DNA from: Dyadobacter sp. NIV53
GTDB lineage: Bacteria; Bacteroidota; Bacteroidia; Cytophagales; Spirosomataceae
Length of the DNA: 64,000 nucleotides
NCBI RefSeq assembly: GCF_019711195.1
Contig: NZ_CP081299.1
Span: forward strand, 3,410,001-3,474,000
Direction of reading: 5' to 3'
Shown here: in pieces, positions 9,275 through 18,674 of the stretch
Numbering within the stretch: position 1 is the first letter of the stretch
How the letters are laid out: each line of letters opens with the position of its first letter
Program-made: the position numbers and the translations under genes
The notes under the pieces: generated by a model
Told to the model about the DNA's origin: nothing
The model's database searches: none
What the model saw: the letters and a program-made list of their open reading frames with translations, nothing else

Positions 9275-10504
9275 ATGACAAAAAATAAACAGCTGATTCT
9301 AACAGTAATTTACGTTGCTATAATTGCATCCATATCTGCGAGATTTGCAGATCTATTTAGCTTGGGCGGAATTAAGAACATTCGTTTTATAGCACCTTTA
9401 ATTCTTTTACCGCTTCTGTTTTCTAAACCTGTTGATGGATACAACGAATCTGTAAAACCTTTTTTCGGTTCATTATATCGAACATTTATTTTTGTAATTG
9501 TCTACACGCTGTTTGTATCATTTATAATATTCGACCTTGGATTTACTTACAGGAATTTTGTAAACCTGATTTTGCTGTTAACACCATTAATAATTTCAGA
9601 TGCTATCAGTAAAAAAACAAGTTTATTACAGCATCGAAAAGTGATTTATTTTTTATTTTGGTCATATGTCTTTGTATTTTTTGTACAATTGGCAAAAGAT
9701 GGAATTTCATTAGTAAGTATTCTTACAATATTTCAATCTAATATCATTGTTGATTCTGAGTTTGAAACTGAAAGTGATGTATCGCTTGTACTAGGCCCAT
9801 ATGCTTTATTCTTTCTTCATTATAAAAGGTGGAAATATGCAGCATTTTCTATTTTTCTGGTCATATTAGGTGCCAAGCGGGTTGCAATCCTTGGTTTAGC
9901 AATTAGTATTCTTTTTTATTATGTCATTTGCCCTGTTATTTTCAGAAAACAAACTGAGGAAAGACCATCTAAAAAGTTTGCTATAATCTTTTCCGTTTGT
10001 GGCATACTTGTAGCAAGCATTTGGGCTATGATTATTGAGGGAACTTTCAGCGATTACATTCAGGAGGTTACTGGTTTGAGTATTAACCGTTTCCTTATGG
10101 GTCGTATGGGTAGATTTCAACTTGTATTTAGTAATATCCACGAACATCCTTTTCCGGGATTCGGATATGGATTGGGTTACATTGAAAATATTTTGTACTA
10201 CGTGGCTAACTTCCCCTCTTCATTTCATAACGATTTTTACAGACTCTATTTAGAATTCGGGGTTATTGTATTCGGTATTTGGCTTTATATTCAAGGTTAT
10301 TTTTGTACAAGCAATAAATTACTATTTAGCCTTATTATTCTGATTTTTTTACTAATGCAGACGGACAATGTCTTCATGTATGACAGGGTGATGTATGCAT
10401 TCTATCTGATTTATGCTTTTAATAGAAAGGAATATCTGGCTAATCAGATGGAGGAAACAGAAAATATGGAAGAAGAATATATGGAAGGAGTATCTCAGAT
10501 TTAA
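9275..10504 (+). CDS. Wzy-like O-antigen/EPS polymerase
   Basis: About 409 residues from the ATG at 9275, with about ten membrane helices and a large periplasmic loop containing GFGYGLGYIEN. This topology and its place beside Wzx and the glycosyltransferases point to the polymerase that joins flipped repeat units. The open frame extends 22 codons upstream to 9209 and would overlap the previous gene by 23 bp. I prefer 9275 because the extra residues (Lys/Arg/Cys-rich) do not look like the start of a membrane protein. Sequence conservation in Wzy is poor, so the call rests on topology and context. Confidence 0.75.
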   Translation: MTKNKQLILTVIYVAIIASISARFADLFSLGGIKNIRFIAPLILLPLLFSKPVDGYNESVKPFFGSLYRTFIFVIVYTLFVSFIIFDLGFTYRNFVNLILLLTPLIISDAISKKTSLLQHRKVIYFLFWSYVFVFFVQLAKDGISLVSILTIFQSNIIVDSEFETESDVSLVLGPYALFFLHYKRWKYAAFSIFLVILGAKRVAILGLAISILFYYVICPVIFRKQTEERPSKKFAIIFSVCGILVASIWAMIIEGTFSDYIQEVTGLSINRFLMGRMGRFQLVFSNIHEHPFPGFGYGLGYIENILYYVANFPSSFHNDFYRLYLEFGVIVFGIWLYIQGYFCTSNKLLFSLIILIFLLMQTDNVFMYDRVMYAFYLIYAFNRKEYLANQMEETENMEEEYMEGVSQI

Positions 10505-10553
10505 TTTTCGTGTATTAATGAGGTTTTTCCCTTTACTTTAACTGAGATTTACA

Positions 10554-11725
10554 ATGGCTTCGATTTTATTCTTTCTCAAGCTTCCTCCACCGGTACATGG
10601 TTCAACAATGATGAATAAAATTGTTCAGAATTCTGAGCTTTTAAAAAAATCATTTGAAACTTCTATATTGGAATCCAGTATTTCATCTGATACAAAGGAC
10701 ATTGGAAAGTGGAGTTTGAGAAAGGTCATGTTGATTTTTAAAATTTATTTTGACCTTTATCAATCACTTCGCAAGGATAAACCGGAACTGGTATATTTTG
10801 CTTTATCACCTATTTCATTTGCATTTATAAAAGACTTTGTTTCAATAACGATTATAAAGTTTTTTGATATTCCAATTGTATATCATTTACATGGTAAAGG
10901 AATAAGCACTTACAGTAAAAAATGGCTTTTCGATATTTTATATAGCCGTGCATTTACAAACCAATTTGCAATAGTTCTGGCCGATGAACTACGATCTGAT
11001 ATTGAAATGTATCGTTTTAAAAGTATTTATACAATTCCAAATGGTATAAAAGCCGATGTTGACCGCAATACATTTGAAAATACGAACTTAAAGAGTCAAA
11101 CCTTTACATTATTATATCTATCAAACTTCGTCAGATCCAAGGGACTGCTTGAGTTTTTGGAAGCATGTACTTTTTTAAAGAAAAAGTCCTTGGATTTTAA
11201 TATCAACATCATTGGCAAACCCATTGACATAAAGAAAGAAGAAGTGGAAGATTATATCATTCAGAATAATCTCAAACCTAATTTAAATTTTTTGGGCCCT
11301 GCTTACGATAAAAAAAAACAGACCTTATGTTAAGTTCAGACATTCTGGTTTTTCCTACTTTCTATGCCAACGAGTGCCTTCCACTGGTTCTCATTGAAGC
11401 AATGCAATGCGGACTTCCTATTATTACGTCCCGTGAAGGTGGCATACCAAGTATTATAATAGACAAGAGGAATGGATTATTAATAAACCCCAAGTCACCA
11501 CAGGAAATTGCAAATAGCATTGAACAACTTTATTTCCTCCCGGAAGCCAGGTTAAAAATGAGGTTACAGGCAAGATCGGATTATGAAAATTTTTATACTG
11601 TTGAAGCCTTTGAGAAAAATCTGGCTAATGTCTTAACCCAAGTTATAAGAAAAATACATGAAAATAATCCGCAACATTCTTTATCGAATTTATTATCTGA
11701 TCAATTTTATGATCTTAAAGATTAA
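10554..11725 (+). pseudogene. family 4 glycosyltransferase, frameshifted in an A9 run
   Basis: Two frames give one GT4 enzyme. 10554-11333 holds the N-terminal GT-B domain (start LFFLKLPPPVHGSTMM, then LYLSNFVRSKGLLEF) and stops after YDKKKQTLC. 11327-11725 continues with SSDILVFPTFYANECLPLVL and the nucleotide-sugar motif EAMQCGLP. The break lies in nine adenines at 11310-11318; a tenth would restore KKKTDLMLSSDIL, the expected GT4 sequence. So one A is missing, as a real mutation, a sequencing error or a site of slippage. Restored, the protein is about 390 residues, normal for GT4. It would add a sugar during repeat-unit synthesis. Confidence 0.85.
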
Positions 11726-12236
11726 TAAGGTCACAGTTGGTTCACATATTCAGATCGACGGTATTCTGTTAGCAATGAATAAAGGTAGTTTTCGTATAGG
11801 AAATAATGTCAGGATCAACTCTGATAAATACAAAAATGTAATTGGGGGTGATACCCGTACCTCTTTCGTAATTGGCAAATTGGCGTCACTCAATATCGGA
11901 AATCATGTATCTATATCAAATTCGGCTTTCTATTGTGCCAATAATATTACAATTGATGATTTCGTAATGATTGGAGGAAACTGTAAAATTTGGGATTCCG
12001 ACTTTCACCCTATTGATCCTGTGATGCGAAAAACAGCTCCAAACGAAAATTTTAAAACTCGCCCGATACATATAAAAGAATCGGCTTTCATCGGAGGATC
12101 AACTATCATCCTGAAAGGCGTTACAATTGGTAAAAATTCGGTTATTGGAGCCGGGAGTGTAGTAAGTAGAGATATTCCGGATAACCAGATATGGGCAGGA
12201 AACCCTGCTCAGTTTATAAAAAACATTGACTTATGA
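11658..12236 (+). CDS. maltose/colanic acid O-acetyltransferase-like enzyme
   Basis: 192 residues of left-handed beta-helix type. It shows the loop characteristic of the MAT/WcaF-like group (KIWDSDFHPID), later repeats IGKNSVIGAGSVV and the WAGNPAQFI end. It would transfer an acetyl group from acetyl-CoA to a sugar. The start at 11658 overlaps the GT4 frame by 68 bp; an in-frame ATG at 11709 would reduce the overlap to 17 bp. It overlaps the next gene by 4 bp (ATGA), so translational coupling is likely. It is the third acyltransferase of the cluster. Confidence 0.82.
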   Translation: MKIIRNILYRIYYLINFMILKINKVTVGSHIQIDGILLAMNKGSFRIGNNVRINSDKYKNVIGGDTRTSFVIGKLASLNIGNHVSISNSAFYCANNITIDDFVMIGGNCKIWDSDFHPIDPVMRKTAPNENFKTRPIHIKESAFIGGSTIILKGVTIGKNSVIGAGSVVSRDIPDNQIWAGNPAQFIKNIDL

Positions 12237-12991
12237 AGCCATCACGTTTCAATTTTCTGAACGTACAGATATCAGCAGAAAGCCTAAGTACTGCTACATC
12301 AAAAGTATTAGGTTATTCATTTCAAAAGCCCGATTACATTTGCTTTCCAGATGCATCGGTGGTAAAAGCTGCGAATGATGATCCCTTATTGCTCAACATA
12401 CTGAATCACTCCTTCCTGACACTTCCTGATGGAAAACCTTCACAGCTTGCTGCGAAACTATAGGGTTTCAAAAATGTCTCGACTGTTTCAGGATTTTATC
12501 TGATGAAAAATCTTTTAAATTCAGGACTGACCCATTACTTCTATGGTGGAGATGAGCAGGTATTGAAAAAAATGGATATTTATCTGAAAAATGATTTTCC
12601 GGATGCCAAAGTACTTGGTTATAGATCACCACCTTTTGTACCTGCAGAAGAAATAAAATCCAATCTGCAAATAGCTGATGACATTGAGGAGATTAAGAAA
12701 CTTAAGCCGGATATTGTCTGGATTGGAATCAGCAGCCCTAAGCAGGATTATTTAATGCACCATCATTATACAAACTTCGATCATTCCCTAATGATTGGTG
12801 TTGGCGGCGTTTTTTTATACATTTCCGACGAATCGCTGAAAAGTCCGGAATGGGTTAAGAAAATAGGAATGCGGTGGGCTTATCGCCTTTCAAAAGAACC
12901 CAAAAGGCTTTGGCCCAAGTACTATGAAACTATCTTGTTTTTAGTGAAGAATTCTGGTTTTTTTATTAAATCTGCTTTAAACCGCGCTTAA
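12233..12991 (+). pseudogene. WecG/TagA-type glycosyltransferase (GT26) with in-frame amber stop
   Basis: One continuous frame of 252 codons interrupted only by TAG at 12461-12463. The first part (76 residues) has the family block CFPDASVV and LPDGKPSQLAA; the second part, from 12503 or read through from 12464, has HYFYGG, ADDIEEIKKLKPDIVWIGIS, PKQDYLM and GVGGVF, all typical of WecG/TagA/CpsF enzymes that transfer N-acetylmannosamine-type sugars to a lipid-linked acceptor. Most likely a Lys codon (AAG or AAA) became TAG. This is a substitution, unlike the length errors elsewhere, so it is a stronger candidate for a genuine lesion. It is the last gene of the + strand EPS run. Confidence 0.82.
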
Positions 12992-13008
12992 ATTTTATCT
13001 TATCTCCA

Positions 13009-14920
13009 TTATTCAGATGAAGTAAAATGATACGAGATTGTGTCTGTTAGCTTAGTATTTTTAACACTAAGCAGAATTCTCGTCACCTTTTTTCCCCAGT
13101 ACGCCTGCATTCTTTTGTCCGTTAAAACCTTTTCTTCCAAAGTAACTTCCAATTGACCCGGATTGTAATTTAAAATGATGCCTGTTTTTGCAGCGCTGTC
13201 TTTTGTCGTCAGTTTGATTATACCTCCTTTTTCAATATCAACATTGCAAGGCGTTAGAAAAGATAAGTATGTTTTGCCTTTTACTATTTCCAGTTCATAT
13301 ACTTCTTCTACATCTATCCCTTTATCTCTTTCCAGCACAACGGTGCGGTTCCATTTTTTTACTTTGGCTTCCAGGGGATAAGCTTTACTTATATCCAGAT
13401 TGAACATTGTTTTTGAACCGTCATCGGTAAACTTCGCATTAGTTGATTTGTATTTCTGTCCTGCTTCCTTGCGGTGTATCGTTAATCGTAGGCAGTGTAT
13501 GGTACCCGGACTGCATTGTCCAGATCGTGTATCTGCTTTGTTTCTGAAAAGTAGCTTTTGTGTAAGTCTCTACTCCGGCATCAATGATAAACGGCATTCC
13601 GTTGTAGAAGACAATATAATTACCCACATCATTGTGGTTGTGATTTTCGCCGTTATTTCCGCCTTTACCCGCCAGGTAAAATCCTTTGTTACTACCCGGG
13701 GACGATCTTGCTGAAAATATCTCAATATCGGGAAGCCAGAACGAAGCCTGGTATGGAGCTTTCCCTTTAATCTTTAATGCTTCGTCATAAGAAAATATAC
13801 CGTTAATACCGCCTCCGTATCCTCTGTAATGCCGGTTTTTAGCGAGATAAGCGCCAAAATTCACCATCGTCGAGTCCATTATACTTTTCCCGAATCTGTA
13901 AATGATGTCAACATTTGGATTTGGTTTCGGATGTGCATCTCCAAAATTCATAAAATAACTGCCTGAGATATAGGCTTTATATATGTAAGCCCCTATTCCT
14001 TTGATCAGCAGATTATCGTATACGCTGATTTTCCCTCCACTTGCTTTATACAGCAGATCCAGTGAGGTAAATAAAGACCCCCCATTTCTAAACCAGTAAT
14101 CCGGACCCTCGTCACATCCCCCATCGGGTGGATACCTGTTAAGAAAATTATCAAGATAACCCATTGCCTTGTAAATAGAATTTACCTGGACAAGTTCATT
14201 ATTCTCCACAAGCAACGCAGAGGAAATCCAGTTTGAAATAATCCACGGTGTCCAGTTGTTTAGCTTTTGATTTGGCTGCTTACCCATCCACGAAAAATCT
14301 TTATTCATTACTGGAATAAGAAATCTCTGCTGAATCGCGCTTCGGATTTTAACTTTGATACCCTTGCTCTTTTTTTCAAGATTGTTACCAAGCAAATAAT
14401 AAACCTCTGCAAGTAAATTAGATGTTTCACCTACAAATAAATCGACCTCTATTTTTTCATGAGCAGGAATATTCCAACCCTTTTCATTCAAAATTGTTTC
14501 TACCCCCAGGATAATACTATTGAAATATTTCCCATTACCTGTAATCAACTCGGCTTGTAACAATTGATTCAGTGTTGTTCGTCTTTTGAAATATAAGGTT
14601 TCAAAATCCACTCTGTTGCCGGATAATTTATACCCACGTTGTAGAGAATCAGCTATTTCTATCCATGAATAATTTAGCGCTGAATCACCCTGTGTTACAT
14701 TGGTTTTAATTACCTCGGCCGACAACGATTCCCATGTTTTGCGATCGTCATAAGCAGGATAAAGATTAAATTGTTTGAGGGTGGCCAGATATCTACTTAA
14801 ATCTTCCTGGCTGCACGTGCCGGTTAGCAAATTCCGGCGATAGTCCTTTACCTGTGCGAACACGGATATATATGTGAATTGAATAAGAAACAGAACAGTC
14901 CAAAATCTGAGTAAATGCAT
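13009..14920 (-). pseudogene. heparinase II/III-like polysaccharide lyase, frameshifted
   Basis: The minus-strand frame 14920-13439 starts with a signal peptide (MHLLRFWTVLFLIQFTYISVFAQ). It continues with an alpha-toroid region and the heparinase II/III motif NHNHNDVGNYIVF, then runs off frame. The rest continues as 13407-13009, ending HFTSSE. One extra base near 13460-13462 explains the break; removing it gives GSGQKYKSTNAKF and joins both parts into about 635 residues, a normal family size. Such enzymes eliminate uronate-containing polysaccharides in the periplasm or outside. It converges on the EPS cluster with a 17-bp gap, so it may act on the same polymer. This is the third lesion in about 2.2 kb. 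Confidence 0.82.
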
Positions 14921-16228
14921 GGTAATTATTCTTAACCGGAGTAATTATTTTAATTCAAATAAATTATAGGGACAAAACATAATGCAACAGTATGTCAATT
15001 CAGGTTATTTTCAACATAGCACAATCTGGTTACGTATATAGAAATAAGTTATGTGTTAACGAACACGCTTTTTAGTACGAATTAACTGTCCTGCATTTTT
15101 CAACAACAAATACTACAAAAATATTTCTACAAATATGATTTTTTTCTAGTACATACTTAATAAATCTACTTTTTACTAAAAATAATTGCTCTTAAAAAAA
15201 TCAAATGCTGGTAGATTTCTACAATTTAATAGAACATTAGTAAAAGAATTACCTAAGATCATATACAAAATTTACCCCAAATTTTAAATGATTTACCACG
15301 AGAATGCAGGCTTTTGCCCCAAATAATGGAGCCGTTGTATTACCAAAGGTTCCAAGTCGGGTCAAAATATCACAAAAGCTTCTGATTGAAACCCTAAGCT
15401 GTACATATTGAAACTATACACACACAATCTCAGTCAGGCAGTAGCTATACTATAAAAGCAAGGAAAATTAACAGCACAAATGGCTTATTTAAATTGTAGC
15501 GGATAAATAAGCGGAAGCGATCAATAAATGCGTCTTATAACGGTAAAATCCAACATTTTCCAACTAACAATTTTTCAAATAAATAAAAGATAGCCTCTAT
15601 ATACAATTTTTTTGTAATTCTATTCCCTAGCTTTGCTCTCAGAAATTCAATACGATAATATTAAAGAAAACAACACGGAATCAGACTTCCAGTGTTGTAA
15701 AGAATATTAGAATTTGTTTGACACTTATTTACTTTAAATCCAGTTATTGAACATTTTTTATATAAATTCCTTAACTGGCAATATCCTGCTTTCATATTAT
15801 ACACACTTTTATTATTAATCAGAGAATAAACTAACCGCAGAAATACTGTCTTTCATGTAACCATATAAAGATCGCAGTTAGGTTAGTTACAATGTGACGG
15901 TACATTATGGCAATATGGTTTACAGGATTACCATCCGACTTAATTTGAAGATTCAGATCACATAACTTATTGATTGTTAAATAATTTTTCAGTCATGAAA
16001 CTTTATAACGTTGAGTAAAACATTCATCCTCCCGGCGGCCAATGGTCATGCTGGGAGGTTTGATTCTTTAGAGCATTTTTAATAAGCAGTACCACCTGAA
16101 CATCAGCTGGTTTGAAAGGTGGAATGGAAGCAACCAGATAGTATTTATGCCAGAACCCGACCTGGCAACGCTGCGGTTTCATTATTATAGTTCACACAAA
16201 AACTTTCTCTATCAGGAAAAACTTTACA
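14921..16228. other. intergenic region with hairpin, no recognised gene
   Basis: About 1.3 kb between the lyase gene start and a small ORF, AT-rich for most of its length. A strong hairpin lies at 16028-16058 just after a seven-codon ATG frame (15995-16018). From about 16083 to 16270 an open frame without a start codon reads QYHLNISWFERWNG and RFHYYSSHKNF; this could be a remnant of a lost gene but I do not recognise it. The promoter of the lyase gene must lie in the right part of this region's left end; no exact TAnnTTTG box was seen there. Confidence 0.45.
16028..16058 (+). terminator. strong hairpin, terminator- or attenuator-like
   Basis: CCTCCCGGC pairs with GCTGGGAGG (nine pairs, one G-U) around a 13-nt loop and is followed by TTTGATTCTTT. 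It lies 9 bp after a seven-codon frame starting at 15995. It could end an untranslated transcript or attenuate transcription into the small ORF at 16229. Confidence 0.45.
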
Positions 16229-16339
16229 ATGGAAAATACCAATCTCCCCTCAACAAAAAATGAATTGATCATATTCATTTTAGCACTTGCACTGTTCGCA
16301 CTCGCTTATCTTGAAATGAAAGCGTGTTACGGAGGATGA
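16229..16339 (+). CDS. putative 36-residue single-helix membrane peptide
   Basis: ATG at 16229 to TGA at 16337. After a polar start (MENTNLPSTKNE) comes a clean hydrophobic helix (LIIFILALALFALAYL) and a short tail EMKACYGG. This looks like a small integral membrane peptide. No family is recognised. Its stop touches the left arm of the inverted repeat that follows. Support is only the composition and the well-placed stop, so this may be chance. Confidence 0.3.
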   Translation: MENTNLPSTKNELIIFILALALFALAYLEMKACYGG

Positions 16340-16503
16340 AGGAAAGGGTTAAAAAGGATGAAGGGTTAAAAGGAGGAAAGGTTAAAAGGTTAAAAGCGGC
16401 ACACGCCCGATAAAGGTTCGGCGCCCCTTCACCTTTTAACCATTAACCATTAACCTTTTCCTACTTTCCTTCTCCCTTTTTAACCCTTTCCTCTTTTTTC
16501 CCT
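16337..16503. repeat. long imperfect inverted repeat, purine arm and pyrimidine arm
   Basis: The left arm (about 16337-16398) is almost all purine plus TTAAA units (GGAAAGGGTTAAAAAGG). The right arm (about 16424-16503) is its imperfect complement and contains CCATTAA repeated with a 7-bp period. Near the ends about 25 bases pair well. The loop is GC-richer. It lies between the small + strand ORF and the minus-strand AraC gene, so it may serve as a bidirectional terminator. Similar architecture recurs at 54118-54287 and 61359-61439. Confidence 0.75.
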
Positions 16504-16505
16504 TT

Positions 16506-17300
16506 CTACAATAACACACGGTGATTACGAATCATATTCCGTGGTGTAAGCCCGAAAATCCGTTTGAAAGTATGGTTAAAATGGGATTGGTCTGTAAAGC
16601 CAAAACGAAGACAAACATCTGTAAGCTTGCTCTCCTCCGCAATGGCTACTGCTATGGTTTTTTGAATCCTCTTCCAAAGCACATATTGTGAAAAAGGCAT
16701 GCCTAATTCCTGTGCAAAAAGGTGCCTCGTACGCCCAGCAGATAAGTTGATACAAACGGCAACCGCTTTCAGTACCAGTGTATCGTGCAGGTTACCATCT
16801 ATAAACCATAGTGCCAGACGTATGCGTTCATCAGCTGCACGTGTGTTTAATTGTTCCTGAACATAAAAAATAGAATCTAAAAACACCTGCACGTGAGGTA
16901 ACAATACTTCATTGGGTAATTCTGCATAATTAAATGGTAATACCTGGGTCAATTGTCCCGGATCAAGTATTGAACCAATGTTCAGGTACGCTTTGTCAGC
17001 CAGTAACATTCGCAACTGGCACCCGTACAGGCTGTCTGTCTTTATAAAATTTACAAGCACATTGGAGTCAGGTGCAAAGAAAGTATGCGGAATTGTTTCA
17101 TTAACGATCAGTCCACGGAGGCCGTATAATATTTGCCCGTCGATCAAACAATCAAAATTCTGGTCCAGGCTCACAACAACCTTGTAGCAATTATGATAAT
17201 GTTCGGTCACGCGGACCATGCTTCCAATGTAAGAAATACTGAAGTCGCCCAAGCTCCCAAATTTGCCTAACTTTACCATACCCGAATGATTTTGTAACAT
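16506..17300 (-). CDS. AraC-family transcriptional regulator
   Basis: 264 residues. The N-terminal half is a cupin-like sensing domain (EHYHNCYKVVVSLD, IPHTFFAPDSNVLVNF). The C-terminal third carries two helix-turn-helix motifs, ending with the conserved block CLRFGFTDQSHFNHTFKRIF and GLTP. It is a close paralogue of the frameshifted regulator at 24742-25529; both share the LWKRIxKTI helix and end in RVLL. Its start lies 138 bp from the left end of the IS3 element, which therefore sits close to its promoter region. The effector and target genes are unknown; AraC proteins with this N-terminal domain usually respond to a small molecule. Confidence 0.85.
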   Translation of the reverse strand: MLQNHSGMVKLGKFGSLGDFSISYIGSMVRVTEHYHNCYKVVVSLDQNFDCLIDGQILYGLRGLIVNETIPHTFFAPDSNVLVNFIKTDSLYGCQLRMLLADKAYLNIGSILDPGQLTQVLPFNYAELPNEVLLPHVQVFLDSIFYVQEQLNTRAADERIRLALWFIDGNLHDTLVLKAVAVCINLSAGRTRHLFAQELGMPFSQYVLWKRIQKTIAVAIAEESKLTDVCLRFGFTDQSHFNHTFKRIFGLTPRNMIRNHRVLL

Positions 17301-17438
17301 AAATAAAAAACTTATTGATAATTTTTAAATCCTATCCCAGGACAGGATATACTGATAGAAGACAACATGATTATGAATACTATGAGGGTAAGTTCAATAT
17401 TTTAAATGTATCAGAGTGTTCCTAACCGTTTGAATCAT

Positions 17439-18674
17439 TGGACCAGTTTGTAGCCTCAAACGAGAAACAGAAATGGTATCAGAGATGATTAAGAATGCAC
17501 GCCTAAGTTCATCAGGAAGAAAATTGCTTACCTCGCAACAAAAGGCTTACTTAGTGGAAGAATGGGATTTATCTGGCTTGTCTTGTCCCGAGTTTTGTCG
17601 TCGACACGGTCTAATATCAAGCCAGCTATATAAATGGCGTAAGGATGCAAAATCAGGAGCAGTTATGAGTATAAAAAATGATGGCCAGCTACACTCTAAA
17701 ACGGAGTTAGAGGTCTTGCGAAGAGAAAATGATGAACTTAAGAGGGCTCTGGGAGAGGCCACACTTGATATTAAGGTTCTAAAAAAAGCTGGAGATGGAT
17801 CAACTACGAAACCGGCAGTTGAATCGCTATCCAGGGAATTCGGATTAAGTATCAACCGAATCATCAAAATATTGGGAGTTGCCAAATCTAGCATCTATTA
17901 CCAAGCCAGGCCTTATCCCAAGAGAAAGAAAATTGTAAAAAAATACCTGTCAGATGCGGCTAAGGCTAATATTCGATCAATATCAAGCATGAAGTCAACC
18001 TATGGAACACCTCGTGTGCGAGCTATTTTACAAAGGGATTATGGTGTTACATTATCCAAATATATGGTTCACCGCTTTATGAAAGAGGAAGGTTTACTAT
18101 TAAAACGATTTCGAACCAGAGGAAATAGTAGGATTCATACTGGAAAAATAGCCGTTGTTAAATCCAATACAAGATGGGCTAGCGACATAACGTCTATTAA
18201 GTGTTGGAATGGTCAAAAACTTCGACTGGCCTTTGTGATCGACTGTTGTGACAGATCAATTATTAGCTGGAAAGCAGGCACGCATATTCAAGGATGTGAT
18301 ATCGAATTATTAGTACAGAATGCCCTATTTGAAAGATTCGGTGAAAGTTTACCGCCAAAAGGGCAGCTTCAACTACTACATGATAACGGACCTGAATACA
18401 TAGAGAAAAATCTAAGAAAAAGTCTTAAACAATGGAATATTGAAGATTGTAATACACCGACATATTCACCACAATCAAATGGCATGTGTGAGGCACTGAA
18501 TGGCACTTTTAAAAGAGATTACGTCTTTGAAAATTGTCTCGATAATCCAACAGTTGTGATGTCACAAATACAAAAATGGGTAGATGAATATAATAATTTT
18601 GCTCCTCATTCAGCTTTAAAAATGAAAACACCAAAAGAATATTTTAACTTTCAAATCGCTGCGTAACTAGTCCA
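17439..18674 (+). mobile_element. IS3-family insertion sequence (IS2-like subgroup), 1236 bp
   Basis: Left terminal repeat TGGACCAGTT begins at 17439. The right end, read inward on the minus strand, is TGGACTAGTT, ending at 18674; nine of ten positions match and both ends follow the TG...CA rule of the IS3 family. The element contains one transposase gene that fills almost the whole length. The flanking bases (CAT on the left, GTT on the right) do not form a target duplication, so the element is old, rearranged, or its ends are misplaced by a few bases. Confidence 0.75.
17473..18666 (+). CDS. IS3-family transposase, OrfA and OrfB in one frame
   Basis: 397 residues. Residues about 20-60 are the OrfA helix-turn-helix (LSCPEFCRRHGLISSQLYKWR), followed by a leucine-zipper-like stretch (ELEVLRRENDELKRAL). 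Then come the HTH_21 part and the rve catalytic core with Asp238 (WASDITSI), Asp304 (LLHDNGPEY) and Glu340 (GMCEALNG), a DD(35)E spacing. The DCCDR and YSPQSNG blocks resemble IS2. Most IS3 elements make the full enzyme by a -1 frameshift between two genes; here both parts are fused in one uninterrupted frame, so the fused enzyme would be made constitutively. All catalytic residues are present, so it may be active. Confidence 0.93.
   Translation: MVSEMIKNARLSSSGRKLLTSQQKAYLVEEWDLSGLSCPEFCRRHGLISSQLYKWRKDAKSGAVMSIKNDGQLHSKTELEVLRRENDELKRALGEATLDIKVLKKAGDGSTTKPAVESLSREFGLSINRIIKILGVAKSSIYYQARPYPKRKKIVKKYLSDAAKANIRSISSMKSTYGTPRVRAILQRDYGVTLSKYMVHRFMKEEGLLLKRFRTRGNSRIHTGKIAVVKSNTRWASDITSIKCWNGQKLRLAFVIDCCDRSIISWKAGTHIQGCDIELLVQNALFERFGESLPPKGQLQLLHDNGPEYIEKNLRKSLKQWNIEDCNTPTYSPQSNGMCEALNGTFKRDYVFENCLDNPTVVMSQIQKWVDEYNNFAPHSALKMKTPKEYFNFQIAA

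Noticed and set aside
13175..13714. Plus-strand frames over the heparinase-like gene break
   Set aside because: They read the complement of heparinase domain sequence and have no motif of their own.
16083..16270. Open stretch reading WFERWNG and HYYSSHKNF
   Set aside because: No start codon in a plausible place and no family resemblance; may be a gene relic but cannot be supported.
16337..16503. Possible CRISPR-like array because of repeated GGTTAAAAGG units
   Set aside because: Units are not separated by unique spacers of constant length, are palindromic as a whole, and there are no cas genes.
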